Shown one piece after another: positions 1 through 5,461 of a DNA stretch of 5,461 bases. The position numbers and the translations under genes are program-made. The notes beneath the pieces are model-generated. The model was not told the origin of the DNA and made no database searches. It worked only from the letters and a program-made list of their open reading frames with translations. The stretch lies in contig DNNJ01000296.1 in NCBI GenBank assembly GCA_003487955.1, positions 1,364 to 6,824 of the forward strand. Reading direction: 5' to 3'. Numbering within the stretch: the stretch's first letter is position 1; every line of letters begins with the position of its first letter. The stretch comes from Clostridiales bacterium. GTDB lineage: Bacteria; Bacillota; Clostridia; Tissierellales; Sedimentibacteraceae.

Positions 1-240
1 TATAAGTTTTTCATTTTTAAATCCCGGCAAAACCTCATATGCATCTTCTAACTTCTTAGTCTTAAAATTGTTTATATCATGGAGACTGTCACCAACCAGC
101 CATTTACCGTCCTTTTGTATATAGATTATCTTAGGTTCATAAATGCTTTTGTCTATGTTTTCAAAAACCTGCAAGCCTGTTATTATTGAAACTTCGTGTT
201 CAACGGATTTTCCGCCGATGATAATACCTATTTTTTTCAT
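1..240 (-). CDS. ddl: D-alanine--D-alanine ligase, N-terminal part (truncated by window edge)
   Basis: ATP-grasp ligase that joins two D-alanines into the dipeptide used by MurF; it acts in the cytoplasm. Only the first 80 codons are present and the frame stays open to base 1, so the ATP-grasp and C-terminal parts lie outside. The visible part is the family's N-terminal Rossmann-like domain: a beta strand into GGKSVEHEVS (residues 9-18), then ITGLQ. By alignment with E. coli DdlB (GGTSAEREVS), Glu14 matches the Glu15 that binds the first D-Ala. The ATG at 238-240 is preceded by GGAGGT (245-250) at a short 4-base spacing. The gene starts 16 bases after the murF stop with no terminator between, so it is the third gene of that operon. 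Substrate choice (D-Ala, D-Lac or D-Ser as second residue) depends on residues not in view. The family call is firm; the exact subfamily is not. Confidence 0.93.
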   Translation of the reverse strand, partial: MKKIGIIIGGKSVEHEVSIITGLQVFENIDKSIYEPKIIYIQKDGKWLVGDSLHDINNFKTKKLEDAYEVLPGFKNEKLI

Positions 241-256
241 GACTACCTCCATAAAT

Positions 257-1888
257 TTATTTTTCGTCGTATGTGTCGGGCAAATCATTTTCAAAGAGAA
301 CCACATCATTAACTTTTGTCAATGTTTTTAATACTTCTGCAGCTTCATTCAATGAATTAACCACATACAAATTATCTTCATTGAAATCATGTTTTTCCAT
401 TCCTTGGTATATGGGCAGGGTTCGTTTTTCTCCGACTAATATTGCAACATCACAAACACTTGCAATAATCTCACCTAATTTATAGTTTTCTTCTTCTTCT
501 ATACTGCCTAATTCAATCATTCCGGGTGTCACTATTATTTTCCTTCTGTCTGTAAAAGAGTTCAGTACATCTAAGGCAGCCTGTGCTCCTTCAGGGTTGG
601 AATTAAAAGCATCATCTATTACCAATACACCTGTTCCATGGTCTATAAGCTGAAGCCTGTGCTCTACAGGTTCCAACATTGAAATACCGGTTTTAATTTC
701 ATTTAAAGACAGACCTAAAGCCGAAGCAATTGCTGCCCCGCCTAAAATATTCAGTATATTGTGCCTGCCTAAAAGCTTAGTCCTGCATTCTATTGTTCCC
801 AAGCTGTTAATGCATAATGCAAAAGATGAGCCGAGGCTGTCAACATGCATGTCGGTTGCAAATATATCTGTTTCTTCTATATTGTCAATTCCGTACAGCA
901 GTTTATGCTTAAAAGTTTTATCAGCAAGTTTTTTTACATATTCATTGTCGTAATTGAAAATAGCTGTTCCGTCATCGGGCAAATTTTCAATAAGCTCATA
1001 CTTGGTTCTCATTATATTGTCAATTGACTTAAATGATTCTAAATGGCATGGTCCGATGGATGTTATAATGCCGAGCTTGGGATTTGTAAGCTTTGCTACT
1101 TCATCTATGTCGCCTGATTTAGTGGCACCAAGTTCAGCTATAAAAACATCATACTCATCGGTTAACTCATTATTTATTATTTTGCTGATTCCCATGGGTG
1201 TATTATAGCTTTCCGGTGTTTTTAAAACTTTATATTTTTCTTTTAATATTGTTTCAGTAATAAATTTAGTGCTTGTTTTTCCGTAACTTCCTGTTATACC
1301 CACTGAATTAATGTTCATGTTTTTTATTTTTTCAGAAGCTTGAATATAATACTTTTTATTTATTCTTTCCTCCATAGGTTTTGCTATATAATTTGCTCCA
1401 TACATGTAGAAGGATGAAAAGTAATAAATAATAGTGATTATTCCAGCCCATACAGGAAGATAAGAAAAAATATCTTTTGTAATCCACTTAACAATCAATA
1501 AAGTTAATATAAGGTCAAATAAAACCAAAAAAAATGCTATGCCATACAGTCTTTTGGCTCTTGGTGTAAAAACTAAAGGTTTTTTTGATTCTTCCTTTGA
1601 CCTTACATTTTTAATTAAAAAGAATAATGATATAACGGCATATATCAACGGAAATACTGGTGTTTTCTCTACAGGAGAAATAATTGTTAAAATTGCTGAG
1701 AAAATTATTAATATTGCAGCATAGGTTTTATCATTTTTTGTATGGACTTTGTCTTTATTATTCCCTATCCAATCTATGTATTTATCACTGTTATAGCCTT
1801 CTAATTGAATTATATGCAAGCTTTGTTTTATTTTAAGTTCACATAAATAAATCCAGAAAAATATATATAGACTTGTAATAATCAGCAT
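257..1888 (-). CDS. murF: Membrane-anchored MurF-type ligase (UDP-MurNAc-tripeptide--D-Ala-D-Ala ligase)
   Basis: ATP-dependent Mur ligase, probably adding D-Ala-D-Ala to UDP-MurNAc-tripeptide. The start is placed at 1888 (543 aa), because GGAGAG (1896-1901) lies 7 bases before it; the in-frame ATG at 1909 has no such site. Residues 1-165 hold about five hydrophobic helices (about 1-16, 56-73, 77-93, 113-134, 142-164) with basic loops, predicting a cytoplasmic C-terminus. The ligase part follows: Walker A GSYGKTS (200-206, Lys204), Glu252 in AELGA, GPCHLESF (His282), Lys296 at the place of the usual carbamylated lysine, GRHN (374-377), EHRLQ (His410-Arg411), DDAFNSNP (425-432) and PGMIELG near 455-461. 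The last motifs are MurF-like rather than MurC/D/E-like. The normal MurF N-terminal substrate domain is missing, replaced by the membrane part. The neighbouring ddl supports the role. The ligase family is sure; the natural acceptor (soluble or lipid-linked) is inference. Confidence 0.9.
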   Translation of the reverse strand: MLIITSLYIFFWIYLCELKIKQSLHIIQLEGYNSDKYIDWIGNNKDKVHTKNDKTYAAILIIFSAILTIISPVEKTPVFPLIYAVISLFFLIKNVRSKEESKKPLVFTPRAKRLYGIAFFLVLFDLILTLLIVKWITKDIFSYLPVWAGIITIIYYFSSFYMYGANYIAKPMEERINKKYYIQASEKIKNMNINSVGITGSYGKTSTKFITETILKEKYKVLKTPESYNTPMGISKIINNELTDEYDVFIAELGATKSGDIDEVAKLTNPKLGIITSIGPCHLESFKSIDNIMRTKYELIENLPDDGTAIFNYDNEYVKKLADKTFKHKLLYGIDNIEETDIFATDMHVDSLGSSFALCINSLGTIECRTKLLGRHNILNILGGAAIASALGLSLNEIKTGISMLEPVEHRLQLIDHGTGVLVIDDAFNSNPEGAQAALDVLNSFTDRRKIIVTPGMIELGSIEEEENYKLGEIIASVCDVAILVGEKRTLPIYQGMEKHDFNEDNLYVVNSLNEAAEVLKTLTKVNDVVLFENDLPDTYDEK

Positions 1889-1892
1889 ATTT

Positions 1893-2660
1893 TCACTCTC
1901 CAAAATCATCTTTTAAAAATACTTTTATAACTGCCCTGAACTGGTCGTAATTATCAATATATGAATAATGACCTGCTCCTTTCAATAAAACAAGACCGCT
2001 GTCGGGAATTTCCCTCTCCATCAGCTCACCCATATAAACGGGTGTTTCTTCATCATTTTCTCCCCAAATCAGCAATGTAGGTGCTTTAACAAGTGCCAAA
2101 AGTCTTAATAGATTATCATTGATAACTTTGACCATTGTTTGACGCATAACTCCTTCTGAATCTCTGTAATCCTGAGAGCCGAATTTTTTATAAAATTTAT
2201 CCAATTTTTCTTTTTTATTTTTTGCAGGAAAAATTAAATATATTTTCTTAAGCAATTTAAACCAATAAACTTTTATGTAATATTTAGCTTTTCTCTTGGG
2301 AATTATTCCTGCACTGTCAATAAGTATTAATTTCCTGACAACATTATATTTACTTGCCAATATAATTGAAATCCTGCCGCCGTGAGAATGACCAAATAAA
2401 ATCAGCTCTTTTAAATTTATTTTTTCAATGAATTTATTTATACATTCAGAATAATTATAGGAATTCCACGGCTCATTTGGAATGTCACTATTGCCGAAGC
2501 CAGGCAAATCTAATGTTACAACCCTAAATTTATCTTTTAATATATTAAAAATCGGCATCATAGTTTGTATGCTGCCGCCCCAGCCGTGGAGCAGCAAAAC
2601 ATGATTCCCTTCTCCCTCATCTATGTAGTTGATATTTAATCCGTCAATATCGATATACAT
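1893..2660 (-). CDS. Alpha/beta-fold hydrolase, first gene of the murF-ddl operon
   Basis: A 255-aa serine hydrolase of the alpha/beta fold, typical length for single-domain members. Visible motifs are HGWGG (25-29, oxyanion-hole region), DLPGFGNS (51-58), the nucleophile elbow GHSHGG (90-95, Ser92), WGENDEETP (199-207, Asp203 as acid) and GAGH (228-231, His231). The catalytic triad is therefore complete. Residues about 118-180, rich in Lys and aromatics, form the likely cap domain that sets the substrate. There is no signal peptide, so it should be cytoplasmic. The start at 2660 is chosen because AGGAG (2667-2671) lies 6 bases before it; an in-frame ATG at 2664-2666 abuts that site directly. 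It is co-directional and nearly contiguous with murF, which suggests a link to cell-wall precursors, but the substrate cannot be read from sequence. Esterases, epoxide hydrolases and peptidases of this fold all look alike at this level. Confidence 0.9.
   Translation of the reverse strand: MYIDIDGLNINYIDEGEGNHVLLLHGWGGSIQTMMPIFNILKDKFRVVTLDLPGFGNSDIPNEPWNSYNYSECINKFIEKINLKELILFGHSHGGRISIILASKYNVVRKLILIDSAGIIPKRKAKYYIKVYWFKLLKKIYLIFPAKNKKEKLDKFYKKFGSQDYRDSEGVMRQTMVKVINDNLLRLLALVKAPTLLIWGENDEETPVYMGELMEREIPDSGLVLLKGAGHYSYIDNYDQFRAVIKVFLKDDFGE
1896..1901 (-). promoter_or_regulatory. murF ribosome binding site inside the hydrolase gene
   Basis: GGAGAG forms the last two sense codons of the hydrolase gene (Gly-Glu), directly before its TGA stop, and sits 7 bases before the ATG at 1888. 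It decides the murF start in favour of 1888 over 1909. The stop and the next start are 4 bases apart, so ribosomes finishing the hydrolase can restart on murF (translational coupling, inferred). Confidence 0.75.
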
Positions 2661-2666
2661 ATACAT

Positions 2667-2671
2667 CTCCT
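2667..2671 (-). promoter_or_regulatory. Ribosome binding site deciding the hydrolase start
   Basis: AGGAG lies 6 bases before the ATG at 2658-2660 but has no spacing to the ATG at 2664-2666, so translation most likely begins two codons further in than the longest open frame. Confidence 0.65.
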
Positions 2672-2740
2672 CATCCTGTCATCCTGAGCATTGGCGAAAC
2701 TGCGTGATCTCATTTTTAAATTCTGAGATTTCGCAGTCTC
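2671..2740 (-). repeat. Degenerate interspersed palindromic repeat in the hydrolase leader
   Basis: The segment holds two tandem copies of TCATCCTG (2671-2686), then TCATCCTGAGC leading into a GCGAA and GATCTCA block. I recognise this as resembling the TGTCATCCTGAGC...GATCT repeat scattered through many bacterial genomes, although this copy is imperfect. Inside it, 2699-2712 and 2724-2737 form a 14-base inverted repeat with two mismatches around an 11-base AT-rich loop. In the transcript it makes a hairpin roughly 30 bases before the hydrolase ribosome binding site. There is no U-run after it in the transcribed direction, so it does not look like a terminator. Strand is nominal because the unit is near-palindromic. 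Confidence 0.5.
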
Positions 2741-2756
2741 ATTTACAATTACTATA

Positions 2757-2785
2757 AATGTAGTACTTATACTATTATATGTCAA
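2757..2785 (-). promoter_or_regulatory. Promoter P2 of the hydrolase-murF-ddl operon
   Basis: Read on the minus strand, a perfect -35 TTGACA (2780-2785) is followed after 17 bases by TACATT (2757-2762, 4 of 6 matches to TATAAT). Initiation would fall near 2750, giving a leader of about 90 bases that contains the palindromic repeat. The perfect -35 and ideal spacing support it; the -10 is moderate. Confidence 0.5.
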
Positions 2786-2797
2786 TTAATTGAAATG

Positions 2798-2826
2798 ATT
2801 ATACCATCAATACAATCGCTCTGCAA
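2798..2826 (-). promoter_or_regulatory. Promoter P1 of the hydrolase-murF-ddl operon (extended -10)
   Basis: On the minus strand, TTGCAG (2821-2826) is followed after exactly 17 bases by a perfect TATAAT (2798-2803) preceded by TGG, that is, an extended -10. Initiation would fall near 2791. The -35 begins one base past the T-run of the hppA terminator, so one unit ends where the next begins. The extended -10 makes this the stronger-looking of the two tandem promoters. Confidence 0.65.
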
Positions 2827-2827
2827 G

Positions 2828-2853
2828 AAAAAAGACCTCTCTGAAGAGAGGTC
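2828..2853 (-). terminator. Rho-independent terminator of hppA
   Basis: On the minus strand the sequence forms a perfect 8-bp stem, GACCTCTC paired with GAGAGGTC (2834-2841 with 2846-2853), with a 4-base TTCA loop, followed at once by six T residues (2828-2833). It starts about 20 bases after the hppA stop codon and separates hppA from the cell-wall operon. Confidence 0.93.
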
Positions 2854-2873
2854 GTAATTTCCTAAGTTTTTCA

Positions 2874-4880
2874 TTATAATATTCCGTTGCCTAATAATGG
2901 ACCGAATATTAATGAAACGACAGTTATGAGCTTAATTAATATATTAATTGAAGGTCCTGATGTATCTTTAAACGGGTCTCCTACTGTATCTCCTACTACT
3001 GCCGCTTGGTGAGCAGGACTTCCTTTACCGCCGTGTTCTCCGCCTTCAATATATTTCTTTGCATTGTCCCATGCACCGCCTGCATTTGACATGAATATTG
3101 CCATAAGAACACCGGTAACCAATGCACCTGCCTGTAATCCGCCAAGAGCTTCCTTTCCTAATAAGAATCCCACTATTAAAGGAACAACAACTGCTAAAAG
3201 TCCGGGTACAACCATTTCTTTCAATGCGGCTTGAGTTGAAATATCAACACATCTTTTATAATCGGGCTTTGTTTTTCCTTCCATAATTCCGGGCATTTCT
3301 TTAAATTGTCTTCTTACTTCCTCAATCATAGAGAATGCAGCCTTACCTACAGCACTCATTGTAATTGCAGTGAACAAAAATGGTAACATTCCGCCTACGA
3401 ATAAACCGGCTATTACTTTTGGCTCTGTTAAACTTATAGATGTAATTCCCACTGCCTGAGTGTATGATGCGAACAAAGCAAGGGCAGTTAAAGCTGCCGA
3501 GCCAATTGCAAATCCTTTACCTATTGCTGCTGTTGTGTTGCCTACCGAGTCTAATTTATCTGTTATTTCTCTTACATCATGAGGCAGTTCGCACATTTCG
3601 GCAATACCTCCGGCATTGTCTGATATTGGACCATAAGCATCAACTGCAATTGTCATACCTGTAGTGGACAGCATCCCTACTGCTGCTAATGCTATACCAT
3701 ACAAACCTTTGACGGGGTCAATACCATCAGGTGAATAACCTGAAATTGCATATGAGCCGATAATGCCTATTGCCAAAACTACCATCGGATATGCCGTAGA
3801 TCTCATACCTACAGACAAACCGCTTATAATTGTAGTTGCTGCTCCTGTTTCAGATTGACTGGCTATTTCTTTAACATATTTATATTCATCTGAAGTATAT
3901 ATTTCAGTTATTTTAGCAATAATTAATCCTACAAATACACCGAATACAATTGCACCGAAAGATTGGTAGCTGCCAAAAATTGAGTTGCTTAAGAAAAATG
4001 ATACAGCCATTACAATCAATGACGAAGCATATGTACCCATGTTTAAAGCTTTTTGAGGATTTGAACCTTCTTTTCCTCTGACAAACAATGTTCCTAATAT
4101 GGAAGCAATAATGCCTACTGCTGATACCAACAATGCAAATGAAACTCCATCTCCTCCTTGGTATGCAAAAACACCTAATGTTATTGCAGAAACTATTGCT
4201 CCAACATATGATTCAAACAAGTCTGCACCCATTCCCGCTACGTCGCCGACATTATCACCAACATTGTCTGCTATAACTGCGGGGTTTCTCGGGTCATCTT
4301 CAGGAATTCCTGCTTCCACCTTGCCAACCAAGTCTGCTCCTACGTCGGCAGCTTTTGTATAAATACCTCCGCCAACACGGGCAAATAGGGCTATCGATGA
4401 AGCCCCAAGGCTGAATCCTGTAACTATATTTGCATCTCCAAAAATCAACCAGAATAAACCGGTTCCCAAAACTCCAAGGCCAACAACTGTCATTCCCATT
4501 ACTGAACCCCCTGAGAATGCAATCTCCAATGCGTGATTCATCCCTGATGTCATTGCGGCGTTTGTAGTTCTTACATTTGCTTTTGTTGCAACTGTCATGC
4601 CGAAATATCCTGCAAGCGCAGAGCATGCAGCACCTGCTGCAAATGCCGCAGCAGTCGGCCAATTGATTGCAAATCCTAAAACAAAGAACATAATTATTGC
4701 AAAAATACTAACTGATTTATATTCTCTTGCAAGGAATGCCATTGCACCTTCATGGATATATGAAGAAATTTCCTGCATTCTTTCTGTTCCCGGATCGGCC
4801 TTGCTTACAACTGATGCTTTGTAGAAGGCAAATAGTAGAGCTAAAACTCCCACTGCAGGAGCTATAAATAATGTATCCAT
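2874..4880 (-). CDS. hppA: Membrane-bound K+-dependent ion-pumping pyrophosphatase
   Basis: Integral membrane protein (668 aa, about 16 helices expected for the family) that hydrolyses pyrophosphate and uses the energy to pump Na+ and/or H+ out of the cytoplasm. All family signatures are present: DVGADLVGK (179-187), the acidic PPi/Mg-binding run [10 protein letters not shown] with Asp205, Asp209 and Asp213, the gate-region Glu223 in DLFES, and the C-terminal DNAKK (605-609) and [11 protein letters not shown] (630-640). [10 protein letters not shown] (447-456) has Ala451 and Gly454 where K+-independent enzymes carry Lys and Thr, so this is a K+-dependent type. Whether Na+, H+ or both are pumped is not settled by what I can see; Na+ is common in this clade. 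The start at 4880 is preferred because GGAGG (4892-4896) lies upstream of it, while the in-frame ATG at 4898 overlaps that site and has none of its own. It follows secG by 136 bases and ends at a strong terminator. Confidence 0.96.
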   Translation of the reverse strand: MDTLFIAPAVGVLALLFAFYKASVVSKADPGTERMQEISSYIHEGAMAFLAREYKSVSIFAIIMFFVLGFAINWPTAAAFAAGAACSALAGYFGMTVATKANVRTTNAAMTSGMNHALEIAFSGGSVMGMTVVGLGVLGTGLFWLIFGDANIVTGFSLGASSIALFARVGGGIYTKAADVGADLVGKVEAGIPEDDPRNPAVIADNVGDNVGDVAGMGADLFESYVGAIVSAITLGVFAYQGGDGVSFALLVSAVGIIASILGTLFVRGKEGSNPQKALNMGTYASSLIVMAVSFFLSNSIFGSYQSFGAIVFGVFVGLIIAKITEIYTSDEYKYVKEIASQSETGAATTIISGLSVGMRSTAYPMVVLAIGIIGSYAISGYSPDGIDPVKGLYGIALAAVGMLSTTGMTIAVDAYGPISDNAGGIAEMCELPHDVREITDKLDSVGNTTAAIGKGFAIGSAALTALALFASYTQAVGITSISLTEPKVIAGLFVGGMLPFLFTAITMSAVGKAAFSMIEEVRRQFKEMPGIMEGKTKPDYKRCVDISTQAALKEMVVPGLLAVVVPLIVGFLLGKEALGGLQAGALVTGVLMAIFMSNAGGAWDNAKKYIEGGEHGGKGSPAHQAAVVGDTVGDPFKDTSGPSINILIKLITVVSLIFGPLLGNGIL

Positions 4881-4891
4881 TTTGTTTCTTT

Positions 4892-4896
4892 CCTCC
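4892..4896 (-). promoter_or_regulatory. Ribosome binding site deciding the hppA start
   Basis: GGAGG lies 11 bases before the ATG at 4878-4880, a little longer than the usual spacing. The alternative in-frame ATG at 4896-4898 overlaps this site, and the bases before it (AAATTGTAAATACT) show no ribosome binding site. Starting at 4880 also gives the hydrophobic N-terminus usual for the family. Confidence 0.6.
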
Positions 4897-4914
4897 ATAG
4901 TATTTACAATTTCG

Positions 4915-4933
4915 CAGATGATACTATCATCTG
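4915..4933. promoter_or_regulatory. Perfect 19-bp palindrome in the hppA leader (operator or mRNA hairpin candidate)
   Basis: Nine bases, CAGATGATA, are repeated in inverted orientation around a single central base with no mismatch. It lies about 20 bases upstream of the hppA ribosome binding site. As DNA it has the symmetry of a dimeric regulator site; as RNA it gives an 8-bp stem with a 3-base loop. No U-run follows it, so it is not a standard terminator. If the weak promoter at 4944-4971 is real, the palindrome begins just past its start point, where a repressor would act. Confidence 0.45.
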
Positions 4934-4943
4934 TTTCTTAGTT

Positions 4944-4971
4944 ATTAAAATTAATTCTTGCACAATCTCAA
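4944..4971 (-). promoter_or_regulatory. Possible hppA promoter (weak)
   Basis: On the minus strand, TTGAGA (4966-4971) and TTTAAT (4944-4949) are separated by 16 bases, which would place initiation near 4937. The -10 lacks the highly conserved second-position A and the DNA is AT-rich, so chance matches are likely. Without this promoter, hppA would be reached by transcription from the secG promoter, since I see no convincing terminator between the genes. Confidence 0.3.
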
Positions 4972-5016
4972 TGCCTAAGGAATACTTACTCATTATTTCC
5001 AAATAATTACTGAATA

Positions 5017-5247
5017 TTATTGAATTGCAACTAAAATTAATGATGCAATAACAAATATTATTGCTGACACAGTTGTAGCTTTTTCTAATTTACCTTCATA
5101 ACTTCTTCCTTTGCTCTTTCCCCAAATAGATTCAGCTCCCCCTGCAATATCTCCGGACATTCCCGCTGACTTTCCTGATTGAAGCAAAATACTTGCAATT
5201 AAAATTAAACTTGCAATTATCAAAAGAACCCTTACAACTACTTCCAC
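5017..5247 (-). CDS. secG: Preprotein translocase subunit SecG
   Basis: Small membrane protein (76 aa, the usual clostridial length) that joins SecY and SecE in the export channel and assists SecA-driven translocation. It shows the family layout: a first hydrophobic helix (about residues 4-22) ending in LLQSGKSAG, a glycine-rich loop (GMSGDIAGGAESIWGK, about 29-44), a basic YEGKLEKATT stretch, and a second helix at about 58-75 running to the C-terminus. The start is GTG at 5245-5247: an ideal AGGAGGTG (5253-5260) sits 5 bases upstream, and the codon just before the GTG is an in-frame TAA, so no earlier start is possible. A strong promoter lies 40-70 bases upstream. hppA follows on the same strand. 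Confidence 0.96.
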   Translation of the reverse strand: MEVVVRVLLIIASLILIASILLQSGKSAGMSGDIAGGAESIWGKSKGRSYEGKLEKATTVSAIIFVIASLILVAIQ

Positions 5248-5252
5248 TTAAA

Positions 5253-5260
5253 CACCTCCT
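5253..5260 (-). promoter_or_regulatory. Strong ribosome binding site serving the secG GTG start
   Basis: AGGAGGTG matches the 16S rRNA anti-Shine-Dalgarno almost completely and stands 5 bases before a GTG start. It is the evidence for accepting the non-ATG start. Confidence 0.85.
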
Positions 5261-5285
5261 GTTCCATTGTTTGCATAACGGTAGA

Positions 5286-5314
5286 ATTATAACACCAAAG
5301 GTTTATAAAATCAA
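5286..5314 (-). promoter_or_regulatory. secG promoter (extended -10)
   Basis: On the minus strand, TTGATT (5309-5314, 4 of 6 matches to TTGACA) is followed after 17 bases by a perfect TATAAT (5286-5291) carrying a TGT extension directly before it. Initiation is expected near 5279, giving a short leader of about 30 bases to the GTG. It may also supply hppA by read-through. Confidence 0.75.
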
Positions 5315-5338
5315 CCATATTTTTAAAAGATGCCCTAA

Positions 5339-5461
5339 CCCCATTTCTCAGAGCCTGATTTGGGGACATTCCTCCTACCAGCAGAGGCTATCCCATAAAA
5401 GGGAGGTGTGTCCCCATACCTCTAACAAATGGCTGGTAGGTCATTCGCAACGAGTTCCCAA
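5339..5461. repeat. Nested inverted-repeat element upstream of secG, possibly REP-like or an IS200/IS605-type remnant
   Basis: No reading frame of any length or tRNA signature is visible here, and the stretch is GC-richer than the rest of the window. It is built of paired arms. Arm A, starting TGGGGACA (5361-5375), pairs with an arm ending TGTCCCCA (5401-5416) over 15 positions with one wobble and one mismatch. Arm B, CCTACCAGCAGAGG (5374-5387), pairs with CCTCT (5419-5423) plus GCTGGTAGG (5432-5440), leaving an 8-base bulge. A short CCCCA at 5339-5343 can also pair with TGGGG (5361-5365). GGGGACA/TGTCCCC arms recall the palindromic repeats mobilised by Y1 (REP-associated) transposases in Firmicutes, but no transposase is present and the element may continue past 5461. 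The boundaries given are approximate. Confidence 0.45.

Noticed and set aside
759..1208. Plus-strand open frames opposite murF
   Set aside because: They are antisense shadows of an intact Mur ligase, with no ribosome binding sites and no recognisable products.
2699..2737. Leader hairpin of the hydrolase operon, considered as an attenuator, T-box or riboswitch
   Set aside because: No T-run follows, no T-box or other conserved riboswitch core is visible, and it is better explained as part of the interspersed repeat.
4300..4662. Open frame of 120 codons on the minus strand inside hppA
   Set aside because: It lies in another frame of a fully conserved hppA, is rich in Cys, Arg and Ser as expected of a shifted frame, and resembles no family I know.
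4992..5007. ATTATTT/AAATAAT inverted repeat after secG, considered as a terminator
   Set aside because: The stem is all A-T with only a 2-base gap and no following T-run, so it would be too weak to stop transcription; it is likely chance in AT-rich DNA.
5238..5276. Twelve-codon frame (ATG at 5274-5276, stop TAG at 5238-5240) overlapping the secG start, considered as a leader peptide
   Set aside because: It has no ribosome binding site of its own, begins almost at the predicted transcript start, and its peptide (MQTMEQEVFKWK) simply reads through the secG Shine-Dalgarno.
5361..5416. GGGGACA hairpin considered as the terminator of a gene beyond 5461
   Set aside because: The stem is interrupted by a 25-base loop and neither strand shows a T-run after it.
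5418..5461. tRNA or tmRNA end next to secG
   Set aside because: No T-loop consensus (GTTCRANNC), no acceptor stem pairing and no CCA end were found on either strand.

Overview
The window is AT-rich DNA in which every gene reads on the minus strand. The protein families (a K+-dependent membrane pyrophosphatase, a clostridial-type SecG, a Mur ligase with a membrane-embedded N-terminus) and the strong AGGAGG-type ribosome binding sites point to a low-GC Firmicute, most likely a member of the Clostridia or Tissierellia. I cannot fix the genus from the sequence.

In the direction of transcription (high to low coordinates) the layout is as follows. From 5461 to about 5330 lies a non-coding, GC-richer stretch of nested inverted repeats that looks like a mobile or REP-like palindromic element. 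Next come a strong extended -10 promoter (5286-5314) and secG (5017-5247, GTG start). A 136-base gap follows, holding a possible promoter and a perfect 19-bp palindrome. It leads to hppA (2874-4880), a membrane-bound ion-pumping pyrophosphatase that ends in a clear rho-independent terminator (2828-2853).

Immediately past that terminator, two sigma-70-type promoters in tandem (2798-2826 and 2757-2785) drive a second transcription unit. Its leader carries a degenerate interspersed palindromic repeat (2671-2740). The genes are an alpha/beta hydrolase (1893-2660), a membrane-anchored MurF-type ligase (257-1888) and the first 80 codons of a D-Ala-D-Ala ligase (1-240, cut by the window edge). Gaps are 4 and 16 bases, and the murF ribosome binding site lies inside the end of the hydrolase gene, so the three are almost certainly co-transcribed and the first two translationally coupled.

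In function, Ddl makes D-Ala-D-Ala and MurF joins it to UDP-MurNAc-tripeptide, so the second unit covers the last cytoplasmic steps of peptidoglycan precursor synthesis. The most unusual parts are that the MurF lacks the normal N-terminal substrate domain and has about five membrane helices in its place, and that an uncharacterised hydrolase heads the operon. secG (protein export) and hppA (membrane energetics) are housekeeping genes in the neighbouring unit or units. No CRISPR array, tRNA, rRNA or intact transposase gene is visible.
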